The notes under the pieces are model-generated. The model was not told the origin of the DNA. It did not search any database and worked only from the letters and a program-made list of their open reading frames with translations. Shown in pieces: positions 56,859 to 64,000 of a stretch of DNA of 64,000 nt. Positions within the stretch are counted from its first letter, which is position 1. Every line of letters begins with the position of its first letter. Location of the stretch: the NCBI GenBank assembly GCA_050251715.1, contig JBFWMG010000015.1, forward strand, positions 1-64,000. Reading direction: 5' to 3'. The stretch comes from JBFWMG01 sp050251715. GTDB taxonomy: Bacteria; Desulfobacterota; Desulfovibrionia; Desulfovibrionales; Desulfovibrionaceae. The position numbers and the translations under genes were made by a program.

Positions 56859-57905
56859 ATGAACAACATTGATGAACAGGTGATGATTAAAAGATCGAAT
56901 CCTATGGGCGCCGCATCCTCCTCATATCTTTCGCTCCGCGAAATAGGCCGCACGCTCGGCATTCCGCCTTCCAGCGTGGTCTATTACAAGGACCGATTCC
57001 ATCAGTTCATCCCGCAGTCCGGCGGGGCGGGGAGACGGGTGCGCTACCCAGGCGAGGCTTTGGAAATATTTAAAGAAATTAGGGAAATGTTCAATAAAAG
57101 CTGGTCTGCCGAACAGATAGAGCAGGAGTTGGCCATGAAATACCAGACGCTGGGACGTCCCGTGGCGGAAAGCGGCTCAACGGTCAGGGATATCCTGGCC
57201 ACGCAGGGAAGCGCCGCCACTCTGACCGAACAAACACGCCTCATGGATGAAATCGCCTCCGCCCTGGGCAAGGTTTCCGGCATGCTGGAGAACCAAGCCC
57301 TGTTCCGCGCGGAAATCGATTCCCTGCGCGCCGAGGTCGCCGCCCTCACCCGGACCAAGAATGCCATGGAACGGCAGTATTGCCAGCAGCTTGAATCCTT
57401 GCAGTCCGAAGTGGACATCCTGCGCCGCGAACGCGAGGACATCATGCGCCGCGTGCTCGATGAAATCCATGGCCCACGAGGCGCACGCAACGGCTCCGAC
57501 CGCAACGAGCGTTCGGCCCATGCCGCGTCCGGCGCGCCGTCCCAGGCGTTTCTCGGCCTGCCGCTGGTCATCCGCAGCAAACAGGGCGAGTATCTCGGGG
57601 TGGCGGGCAAAACCCGTCCTTTCAGCCTGATGGAACTCATCCGGCTTGTGACGGACAAGAACCGCGCCCACAAGACCGTGGATCTGCAATGGATACAGCG
57701 CGGCGATGTCTGGACCCTGCGCATTGAAACCGTCGAGGCCGCCACCGCCGAACGCCATGAGCATCAGCTCGAGGTGCTGCGCGTCATCACGCCCAGCCGC
57801 AACGAGGTGGCCCAGGTCAAGGCCATGGTCGTTGACGGCAACACCGTGCCCGATGAATTTTTGTTTGCGCTCTTCCGCACCATCAAGGGGGAGTTTGAAG
57901 ACTGA
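56859..57905 (+). CDS. MerR-like helix-turn-helix protein with long coiled coil
   Basis: 348 residues from ATG 56859 (ATG 56883 also possible). Residues about 22-50 form a MerR-type helix-turn-helix (YLSLREIGRTLGIPPSSVVY). After a linker a coiled coil spans roughly 125-215. The C-terminal 100 residues (LPLVIRSKQGEYLGVAG, then FLFALFRTIKGEFE) form a domain I do not recognise. Unlike a classical MerR regulator it has a DNA-binding head far from its C-terminal domain. The start region is AT-rich compared with neighbours. A DNA-organising or regulatory role is a guess; it stands alone. Confidence 0.75.
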   Translation: MNNIDEQVMIKRSNPMGAASSSYLSLREIGRTLGIPPSSVVYYKDRFHQFIPQSGGAGRRVRYPGEALEIFKEIREMFNKSWSAEQIEQELAMKYQTLGRPVAESGSTVRDILATQGSAATLTEQTRLMDEIASALGKVSGMLENQALFRAEIDSLRAEVAALTRTKNAMERQYCQQLESLQSEVDILRREREDIMRRVLDEIHGPRGARNGSDRNERSAHAASGAPSQAFLGLPLVIRSKQGEYLGVAGKTRPFSLMELIRLVTDKNRAHKTVDLQWIQRGDVWTLRIETVEAATAERHEHQLEVLRVITPSRNEVAQVKAMVVDGNTVPDEFLFALFRTIKGEFED

Positions 57906-58189
57906 GTGAACCACCAACGCCCTGCGCCATGGAGAGCTGTCGGCGCGGGCGCACGGTTTGGCATGCCGCGCGGGTTTCCCGGCCCGCGCGGCTTTTTTCA
58001 TGGAACAGATTCCCCCTGTAATGCGGGGTGGTCGACTGCTGACAACCCACCATGTATCCCTGCTGCTTCATTCTTACAGCCTCGCGTCACACGGGGCCGC
58101 CTCCCTGCCGTTTTTTTTTCCAAGCCTTGCGGCTCACGGCGCGGGGTGCCCCCTTCCGCCATGTCTTTGTCCGCAAACAACGAGGCCGC

Positions 58190-58356
58190 CCGCCTGGGGC
58201 ACTCGCGTGTCCCACCGTATCCGCCTCCCCAGCCAGCAATCAGCCTGGGGAACGCGCGTGTCTCCCCCCAACCGTACCCACCCTTCCCCTGCTGGCCGTC
58301 CGCCTGGGGAACGCACCTGTCCCAACCGTATCCACCTCTCCAGCCAGCAGTTTTTG
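58190..58356 (+). repeat. Three imperfect tandem repeats of 51-59 bp
   Basis: Units start at 58190, 58241 and 58300 with CCGCCTGGGG or CAGCCTGGGG, and share RCGCRYSTGTC-like, ACCGTAYCCRCC and CCAGCCAGCA blocks. They differ in length and at many positions, so they are old. Unit lengths and lack of equal spacers exclude a CRISPR array. Confidence 0.75.
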
Positions 58357-58382
58357 GGGAAAGAGAGAGAAGAGAGGATGGG

Positions 58383-58470
58383 GGCCCGGGGGAAGGGGAG
58401 AGGAGAGAGAAAACCCCTTTTTATGCTTGGAAAAAGGGGTTTTCTCTCTCTTCTCTCCTTCCCCCGGGTC
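58383..58470. repeat. 40-nt inverted repeat with 8-nt loop
   Basis: Arms 58383-58422 and 58431-58470 flank ATGCTTGG. The core 20 bp next to the loop are perfect (ending in ACCCCTTTTT / AAAAAGGGGT). In the outer half three positions differ; each would be a G.U pair in plus-strand RNA (and A.C in minus-strand RNA). It may serve as a terminator between the convergent genes, but it is much longer than usual. Confidence 0.9.
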
Positions 58471-58480
58471 TTTATCCGTA

Positions 58481-58498
58481 CGGTACGGTACCGTACCG
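58481..58498. repeat. Perfect 18-bp palindrome
   Basis: CGGTACGGT followed by ACCGTACCG, directly after the long inverted repeat and 7 bp before the stop codon (minus strand) of the family 9 glycosyltransferase. Could be a protein-binding site or part of a terminator; no T run follows. Confidence 0.7.
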
Positions 58499-58505
58499 CG
58501 CCGGG

Positions 58506-59927
58506 TCAGGCGTCGTAGCCGATGCATTCCTCAAGCATGCCCACGCCCCGGGCAAACGCTTCGGTCGCGTAATCGCTGTTTTGCAGGTCAAGGAGCAGAT
58601 AGCCCGTGAGCGGGCGCATGAGCGGCGGCATGGAGGTCCAGAAGTCGTTGTCCAGCGTGCGCTGCGTCTTGAGCGCCCGGTTCAGGGCGCGGCTGCACTG
58701 CACCAGCGCGTTGAGAAACCGGAGCCGGAGCCGGGGATGGGCCTGCGCGATGTTCTGCCAGCACGCCTTGGCGCGGGCGTGGTCCCACAGGCCGAAATGC
58801 GCCCCAAAGGCGATGTTCCAGAACAGGCTGACCGCCTCGCGCGCCGAGCCGCCTGTCGCGGCGGGGTGGTTCAGCCGCGTCAGGGTGAACAGCCCGTCCG
58901 TGTCACGGCCGGTTTCAAAAAGCGCCAGCCCCGGCAGGGCGGCCTTGCCCAGGTCGCGGGTCTTGCCCTGGGTGATGCGCCACGCCAGATAGGCCACGGC
59001 GCCGGGCGTGAAGCGGTCGCGGCAATGCGTGCGATCCCGGATGCAGCGCCAGCAGCCGGTGCAGCTCATGGCGGCCTGCAGGACGTAGTGGCCGGGCGGG
59101 TAGGGGCCGGTTTCCCAGGGGTTGACCGGGCCCATGGACAGGTTGAGCGTGGGAATGCCGGTCCAGGCGGCCACGTGCATGGGGCCGGTGTCCGGCGTGA
59201 CCAGCAGCGAAAGGCCGCGCAGCGCCTTGGCAAAGCCGTTGACCGGGAATTTTCCCACCAGGTTGGGGATGCGGGCATCGACCTGCGCGGCGATCTCCCG
59301 CGCCAGGGGGATTTCCGCCGGGCCGCCCAGCAGGATGGGCGAGAGGGCGCGCTTGGCGCATTCTTCGGCCAGTCCGGCCCAGAATGTGGCGGGCGGGCGT
59401 TTGTCCTCCTGGCTTGCGCCGATGAACAGGCCGATGCGGCCTTCGGCGCCCCCGTGCGGGTGCCGGATGGGCGCGGGCCAGGTGGTGGAGGCCATGTCGG
59501 TCCGGGACACCAGATCCAGGGCGTTGAGGTCGGCCCAATGGAAGCGGTTGTGCCGGTTGTTGTTCACCAGGCTGGCGCGGTAGAGTTGCCAGTTGCCCTG
59601 GATGTAGGTGGGGCGGCCCGCGCCGCCGCCCACCGGGCCGATCTTGCGCTGGGCGCGCAGTTCGTCGGCCAGCCGGGCCGCCCGGGGGCGGTGGGACAGG
59701 TTCACGATCATGGTGAATTCGCGCGCGCGCAGCGTGTCCACGCCACTCCAGGGGATGTAGAAGACCTTGGGGCTAAGCGCCATGAGGCCTTCGAAAAAAT
59801 CTTTTTCCGCCACCACCCATATGGGGTGGTCGCGATGGCGGCGTTGCAGCCACAGGATGAGCGGATAGGTGAGCACCAGGTCGCCCATGCGCTGCATCTG
59901 GAGGATGAGAATGGGGGGGGGCGCCAT
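58506..59927 (-). CDS. Family 9 glycosyltransferase with C9 tract after the start codon
   Basis: 473 residues. GT9 signatures: MQRMGDLVLTYPLILWLQRR near the N-terminus, LFIGASQEDKRPP, and LVTPDTGPMHVAAWTGIPT. A cysteine group (CTGCWRCIRDRTHC) follows. The last 110 residues are helical. Codons 3-5 are CCC CCC CCC, a run of nine C (59913-59921 on the plus strand as G). It is last in the fapA-motA-motB-glycosyltransferase operon, 19 bp after the preceding gene, with GAGGC upstream. Probably adds sugar to a surface structure; flagellin is an obvious candidate by context. Confidence 0.85.
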   Translation of the reverse strand: MAPPPILILQMQRMGDLVLTYPLILWLQRRHRDHPIWVVAEKDFFEGLMALSPKVFYIPWSGVDTLRAREFTMIVNLSHRPRAARLADELRAQRKIGPVGGGAGRPTYIQGNWQLYRASLVNNNRHNRFHWADLNALDLVSRTDMASTTWPAPIRHPHGGAEGRIGLFIGASQEDKRPPATFWAGLAEECAKRALSPILLGGPAEIPLAREIAAQVDARIPNLVGKFPVNGFAKALRGLSLLVTPDTGPMHVAAWTGIPTLNLSMGPVNPWETGPYPPGHYVLQAAMSCTGCWRCIRDRTHCRDRFTPGAVAYLAWRITQGKTRDLGKAALPGLALFETGRDTDGLFTLTRLNHPAATGGSAREAVSLFWNIAFGAHFGLWDHARAKACWQNIAQAHPRLRLRFLNALVQCSRALNRALKTQRTLDNDFWTSMPPLMRPLTGYLLLDLQNSDYATEAFARGVGMLEECIGYDA

Positions 59928-59946
59928 GCCTGCCTCGCGTGGTGGG

Positions 59947-61698
59947 CTAGCCGAAGATGGCCTGCATGGTGCGCATGATGCTCTGCAGGCGGTGTTCGTA
60001 GGTGTGTTCGGCCAGAATCCGTTTGCGCGCCGCGCGCACCATGGCCACCCGATCCTGTGGGTGTTCCAGGTAGCGGCGCACCATGTCCGGCACCTCGTCG
60101 GGGGAGTCGTAGCAGGCGATTTCCCGGCCCGGCTCCAGCAGGTGCTCCATCTGCCGCCGCCAGTCGGTCAGCACGAACGCGCCCGTGGCGGGCACGTCGA
60201 ACACCCGTTGGTTCACCGCGCCCTTCATCTGCTTGCTGGTGCAGTTGAAATTGATGGCGTGCAAGGGGTAGAAGGCGGGCAATTCTGTATAATAATTCAC
60301 TTCCTTGTGCCAGCGCCACGAGTCGGTGTCCTTGAAGGTGATCTTCCAGCCCGTGTCGCCCGCAATGAGCGGCGTAAAGGGCAAGATGCCTTCCACGCAC
60401 CGCTTGCGGTACTGGCGGGTGGCTTCCCAGGTTATCATGGCCTCGTAGGCAAGCTGGCGTTCCGCCGTGTCCAACGCCTCGAAGTGGGGGGCCAGGGCGG
60501 GATAATGGCTGCGCAGAAAGGCGCGCACGGACGGTTCCTCGTGCTCGCTGAAGTCGCGGGCGATATCGCGGTAGTGCAGCAGCAGCGGGCGGGGAAAACG
60601 CCCCTTTTTCATGCGGTGCGCCACCTTGTAGTGCATGGAGTTGCCCACAAAGGACACCTGCGCCGACAGGGGCGAGGGCGGCATGGGGCGGCTGGGCGGG
60701 CAAAAGCGCTGGGCGTCCGTGCCCAGCGGCAGGTACGCCACATGCTCGAACCCCTGCGCCTTGAGCGAGGCCAGGTTGTCGGAATCCCAGGTGAAGATGG
60801 CGGTCCATGGGCTGACCAGGCGGTTGTACAGGTAGAGGATGAGGTGCGGATTGTCCACGAACCAGGACGCCAGCGGCAGGCGCAGCTGTTCCAGAAGGTC
60901 GATGAGGATGCCTTCGCGGTCCACGCCCAGGTGGTTGATGGTGAACACGAAATCCGGCTTGAAGTCGAGGATGGTGGACAGCAGGTTTTCCACGAACTCC
61001 GTGCGGCCCATGGTGTCGTCCTCCACCTGGATGAAGCGGTGGGGCACTCTCAGGCGGCGGGCGGCGGTGACCACCTCGCCCATGAGGAAATATTGGCTGG
61101 TGATGAACAGGATGCGCGGCAGGGGCGTGGTGAATTTGGCGTAGCGCGCCTTGGCCCAGAAATCATAGGAGCTGCTGGCCTTCACCTGGGCGAGCAGGGT
61201 GGCGTAGTAGTCGCGGTCGAGCCGGGGGTACACGGGGTTGACCACCGGGCAGAGCGGCTTGCCGCCGTGCTCCATCTGCCAGCGGGTGAGCGCCCTGACC
61301 GCCTCATGCGGGTCCGGGGTGTCAATCCACATCAGGCGGGGGTTGCCGGCATGGCGCGACCGCACGCCGGTCACGGCCTCGATGGGGCTTTCCTTGTCCA
61401 GCACGGCCACGGGCGGGTTGCCGGGGGCGTCGAGCAGCGCGGCCAGGGCGTGCCCCAGGCCCGCGCCGAACAGGACGGGCAGCGAGCCGGGCGCGGCGGC
61501 CTCGGCCAGGGCGCGTTCACGCGCCGCGCCGCCTCGGCCCAGCATGTGCCAGGTGCGCTCCGGCCACACCAGCCGCACGTCGGCCACGCCCGCGTTGGGC
61601 GTTGCGTCGGAGGCCGGGCCGGGCGCCGCACCGGAGGCCGCATCTTTCCCGTCGTCGGGCACCGGTTCGGCGCGGTATGGAAAACCGAGGTCAGTCAC
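59947..61698 (-). CDS. Glycosyltransferase, DUF3880/CgeB-like
   Basis: 583 residues. An N-terminal Rossmann-like region (LPVLFGAGLGHALAALL) is followed by a DUF3880-type GT-B half (HLGVDREGILIDLLEQLRLP, SWFVDNPHLI) and a C-terminal glycosyl-transferase family 1-like half (FDVPATGAFVLTDWRRQ, then YLEHPQDRVAMV). No membrane segment. It starts 5 bp after motB, so it belongs to the flagellar operon. Flagellin glycosylation is inferred from context only. Confidence 0.82.
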   Translation of the reverse strand: MTDLGFPYRAEPVPDDGKDAASGAAPGPASDATPNAGVADVRLVWPERTWHMLGRGGAARERALAEAAAPGSLPVLFGAGLGHALAALLDAPGNPPVAVLDKESPIEAVTGVRSRHAGNPRLMWIDTPDPHEAVRALTRWQMEHGGKPLCPVVNPVYPRLDRDYYATLLAQVKASSSYDFWAKARYAKFTTPLPRILFITSQYFLMGEVVTAARRLRVPHRFIQVEDDTMGRTEFVENLLSTILDFKPDFVFTINHLGVDREGILIDLLEQLRLPLASWFVDNPHLILYLYNRLVSPWTAIFTWDSDNLASLKAQGFEHVAYLPLGTDAQRFCPPSRPMPPSPLSAQVSFVGNSMHYKVAHRMKKGRFPRPLLLHYRDIARDFSEHEEPSVRAFLRSHYPALAPHFEALDTAERQLAYEAMITWEATRQYRKRCVEGILPFTPLIAGDTGWKITFKDTDSWRWHKEVNYYTELPAFYPLHAINFNCTSKQMKGAVNQRVFDVPATGAFVLTDWRRQMEHLLEPGREIACYDSPDEVPDMVRRYLEHPQDRVAMVRAARKRILAEHTYEHRLQSIMRTMQAIFG

Positions 61699-61703
61699 GG
61701 TTG

Positions 61704-62453
61704 CTACCAGGTGCTCACTTCCGGCCTATGGAAGTAGAACTCCATCCTGCGGTTGATGGCCTGGTTTTGGGGGGTGTTGTTGGGCACCAGGGGTTGCGTG
61801 TCGGCGAAGCCCACGGCCTTGAGCCGCGTGGCCTGGATGTCGCTGCGTTCCATGATGCGGCGCAACGCGGCGGCGGCGCGGGCGGAGGACAACTCCCAAT
61901 TGGAGGGGTATATCTGGGAATGCACGGCCTGATTGTCGGTGTGGCCGCGCACCACCAGATCGAAATTGTGCTCCTTGAGCACGCTGATGATGTGGTCGAT
62001 GTAGGCATCCGCGCCCGGCTTGAGTGTGGCCGAGCCGGGGTCGAACAATTCGTCGGTGGTTATGCGCATGATAACGCCGTTTTCATCGGACGCGATCTTG
62101 GCGCTTTTCTTCAGGTTTTCGTCCTGGGTGGTCAGCGCCTTGAGTTGCAGCACCAGCCCCAGCACCTGCTTGTTTTCCTGGGAGAGCTCCACGTCCTTGC
62201 GCTCGAAGCGCGAGGGCGAAAACGCGGCGTACTGCGCTTCCTTGCGTTTGACCTGCACGCCGAAGGCATCCTGGATGGAGCCCATGAGCGTCTTGAACGC
62301 CTGCACGTCCTGCTTGGCGAACGAGAGCAGGAGCACAAAGAAGCACAAGAGCAGCGACATCATGTCCGCAAAGGTGGCCAGCCAACCGGGCAGTCCCTCT
62401 TCGCAGGGCGTGTCGTCGCATTTCTTGCAGACCGGGGGAGCCTTGTCCGCCAT
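61704..62453 (-). CDS. motB: Flagellar motor stator protein MotB
   Basis: 249 residues. An N-terminal cysteine motif (CKKCDDTPC) precedes one membrane helix with the proton-binding Asp30 (GWLATFADMMSLLLCFFVLL). The C-terminal OmpA-like peptidoglycan-binding domain has VRGHTDNQAVHS, NWELSSARAAA and NRRMEFYF. With MotA it forms the stator that powers rotation. 6 bp after motA. Confidence 0.94.
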   Translation of the reverse strand: MADKAPPVCKKCDDTPCEEGLPGWLATFADMMSLLLCFFVLLLSFAKQDVQAFKTLMGSIQDAFGVQVKRKEAQYAAFSPSRFERKDVELSQENKQVLGLVLQLKALTTQDENLKKSAKIASDENGVIMRITTDELFDPGSATLKPGADAYIDHIISVLKEHNFDLVVRGHTDNQAVHSQIYPSNWELSSARAAAALRRIMERSDIQATRLKAVGFADTQPLVPNNTPQNQAINRRMEFYFHRPEVSTW

Positions 62454-62459
62454 GGTGGC

Positions 62460-63209
62460 CTATCCTTCCCGCAGATCCGGCGGCAGGAACGAATTGAGTT
62501 TTTCCTTGACGATGCTCGGATGTTCGCCGTTGAGGATGGAGATGACGCCTTCCTGGATCATCTCCATGATGGTGGTTTCCTCGGCGGAACGCTCGGTGAG
62601 CTTGTTGGCGATGGGCAGAAAGACCACGTTGGCCAGCACCGCGCCGTAGAACGTGGTGAGCAGCGCCACGGCCATGGCCGGGCCGATGCTCGCGGGATCG
62701 GAGAGGTTTTGGAGCATCTGCACCAGGCCGATGAGCGTGCCGATCATGCCGAAGGCAGGGGCGTAGGTGCCCATGCCCTTGAACACGTTCTGGCCGGTGC
62801 GGTGGCGCGACTTGGTGTAGTCGATTTCAAGGCCCATGACCGCGCGCACCAGCGACTCTTCCGTTCCGTCGGCCACCATCTGGATGCCGCGCTTGAGAAA
62901 CGGGCTTGAAATTTGCACTTTCTCCAGGGCCACAAGGCTTTCCTTGCGCGCCTTGTCCGCCAGCCCCACCAGTTCGCGGATGGATTCGCTGGGGTCGGGG
63001 CTTTTCCCCAAAAACGCCTTCATGGTCACCTTGATGGAACCGAGCACCGTCTTCATGGGGAACATGATGAATGTCACGGCAAAGGTGCCGCCGAACACGA
63101 TGATGACCGATGGCACGTCGACAAAGGCGCCGACCCCACCACCTTGGGCAATGGAGCCGATAATGAGGCCGAAGCCGCCTAGTATGCCGATTATGGTTGC
63201 TATATCCAT
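62460..63209 (-). CDS. motA: Flagellar motor stator protein MotA
   Basis: 249 residues with four membrane segments (about 5-25, 34-55, 148-170, 180-200). Family motifs include DVPSVIIVFGGTFAVTFI, and GTYAPAFGMIGTLIGLVQML. Forms the ion channel with MotB. It follows fapA by 6 bp. Confidence 0.94.
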   Translation of the reverse strand: MDIATIIGILGGFGLIIGSIAQGGGVGAFVDVPSVIIVFGGTFAVTFIMFPMKTVLGSIKVTMKAFLGKSPDPSESIRELVGLADKARKESLVALEKVQISSPFLKRGIQMVADGTEESLVRAVMGLEIDYTKSRHRTGQNVFKGMGTYAPAFGMIGTLIGLVQMLQNLSDPASIGPAMAVALLTTFYGAVLANVVFLPIANKLTERSAEETTIMEMIQEGVISILNGEHPSIVKEKLNSFLPPDLREG

Positions 63210-63215
63210 GAGGAT

Positions 63216-64000
63216 TTACTTTATTAGTGCTGGAGATGTGATCCGAATTTCATCATCGGCCAGGGAAAACGCCACATCCTGGAGAAAATCGTTGACCCTG
63301 AACGATACCATGCCGATGGAAATTTCCACGCCCGGCCGAACTTCGCCCGGCACGACGACTTTGGCCGTTGCAAGGGTTTCCGATGCCGTGATCCGTTGCC
63401 ATAGCTCTTCGCGCCGCTTTTCAAAGATGCGGCGCTTTTTCTCCGCCTTTTCAAAGCGAGGGGCAAATTCCTTGTACAGGTCTTCGCAGCGCTCCATGTG
63501 CGACTTATAATACTGCAATCGTTCTTTTGTTTCCAAAAGGCTGGCGTCAAGCGCCTCGGCTTGGCGAATCAGGAAGGGGTCGTATCCCAGGGAAATGGTG
63601 GTGATCGTACCCGATCCGCCACCAAGCACCTCGCCAACGTAGACAATGCTGGCGCCGCGCACATGCCCCCCCTGCAACCTGCCTTTGATGGCACATTGCT
63701 TCCCCACATATATTTGGCTGTGGAGGCAGGAGCCGTCAATAAGAATATTTTCCTGGGCGGCAAGTTCCGCATTCTCGCAGAACGCGGCGCGGATGTTCGC
63801 CCCGGCGGTGACCACCGCCCGCTTGCCCCCCTTTATGCCGCCGTGGCAGACGATGGACTTGTCCGCCTTCAGCGTCGCGCCTTCGACCACGCCATGCGCC
63901 CGGATGGTGCGCGCCTGGATTTCGAATCCGCTGCGCACGTTCTTTTCCAGGGACAGGTCGCCCACGAACAGGATGTTCCCGGTGTGGAAATCGATGTCGG
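63216..64000 (-). CDS. fapA: FapA/DUF342 flagellar assembly protein A (N-terminus cut by window edge)
   Basis: The frame is open to the right edge; at least 261 residues are present, including 11 codons (starting DIDFHTGNILF) before an internal GTG at 63965. The beta-helix repeats (IQARTIRAHGVVEGATLKAD, IKGGKRAVVTAGANI) and the coiled coil that follows (LLETKERLQYYKSHMERC) fit DUF342/FapA. The family is linked to flagella and polar localisation. First visible gene of the motAB operon. Confidence 0.88.
   Translation of the reverse strand, partial: DIDFHTGNILFVGDLSLEKNVRSGFEIQARTIRAHGVVEGATLKADKSIVCHGGIKGGKRAVVTAGANIRAAFCENAELAAQENILIDGSCLHSQIYVGKQCAIKGRLQGGHVRGASIVYVGEVLGGGSGTITTISLGYDPFLIRQAEALDASLLETKERLQYYKSHMERCEDLYKEFAPRFEKAEKKRRIFEKRREELWQRITASETLATAKVVVPGEVRPGVEISIGMVSFRVNDFLQDVAFSLADDEIRITSPALIK

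Larger units (their letters stand above)
57906..58505. other. Intergenic region with tandem repeats and a long inverted repeat
   Basis: About 600 bp between two convergent genes. It holds three imperfect 51-59-bp repeats (58190-58356), a 40-nt inverted repeat (58383-58470), an 18-bp palindrome (58481-58498) and a run of nine T (58111-58119). No gene with a ribosome binding site and family similarity is seen. Confidence 0.6.

Noticed and set aside
58190..58356. CRISPR array
   Set aside because: Only three units, of unequal length, diverged, with no spacers and no cas genes nearby.
57906..59978. 690-residue plus-strand frame across the repeat region and into the glycosyltransferase
   Set aside because: Runs through tandem and inverted repeats and then antisense to a good GT9 gene.

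Overview
The window is GC-rich, densely coded DNA from a sulfate-reducing deltaproteobacterium, most likely a member of the Desulfovibrionaceae. The clearest marker is a complete dsrMKJOP operon for the electron-transfer complex of dissimilatory sulfite reduction, with an RsbRD-like gene in front of it. The N-terminal cysteine motif of MotB and an STT3/PglB-type oligosaccharyltransferase fit the same group. The species cannot be told from the sequence alone.

Layout. 1-10 kb: a left-truncated class I adenylate cyclase of unusual architecture, a membrane-anchored PilZ protein, and a BrkB/YihY plus DUF748 (AsmA-like) pair. 10-14 kb: the mlaEFDCA lipid-transport operon. 14-19 kb: a SPOR-domain protein, argS, fabD, rsmG and a small conserved protein. 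19-37 kb: type II secretion genes gspC-D-E-F and gspG-H-I-J-K-L-M-N. The two halves are separated by an STT3-type oligosaccharyltransferase, a convergent histidine kinase/response regulator pair, a CPBP-type intramembrane protease and a beta-propeller lipoprotein. 37-46 kb: rlmH, a MITE-like element, a family 2 glycosyltransferase, tsaC, a family 9 glycosyltransferase, a Nudix hydrolase, glgA and glgB. 46-52 kb: the dsr operon with its terminator and a candidate promoter. 52-58 kb: an iron-sulfur flavoprotein, priA, a repeat-rich gene-poor stretch and a MerR-like coiled-coil protein. 58-64 kb: a tightly spaced operon fapA-motA-motB-glycosyltransferase-glycosyltransferase, entering from the right edge.

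How the genes work together. The gsp genes encode nearly all of a type II secretion machine; the prepilin peptidase GspO is not in the window. The oligosaccharyltransferase suggests that some exported proteins are N-glycosylated. The mla, DUF748 and BrkB genes concern the envelope. PilZ, the adenylate cyclase, the two-component pair and the flagellar operon concern signalling and motility. DsrMKJOP moves electrons between the membrane and the sulfite-reduction pathway, and glgA/glgB store carbon as glycogen.

The most unusual signals are: the oligosaccharyltransferase inside the secretion cluster; a response regulator with a possible RelE-like C-terminal domain; a C9 tract directly after the start codon of a glycosyltransferase in the flagellar operon; a 40-nt inverted repeat whose three imperfections are all G.U-compatible in plus-strand RNA; a two-copy triple-hairpin repeat, downstream of mlaA and downstream of priA; a 285-bp MITE-like element abutting the rlmH ribosome binding site; and a 45-bp in-frame tandem duplication in gspI.
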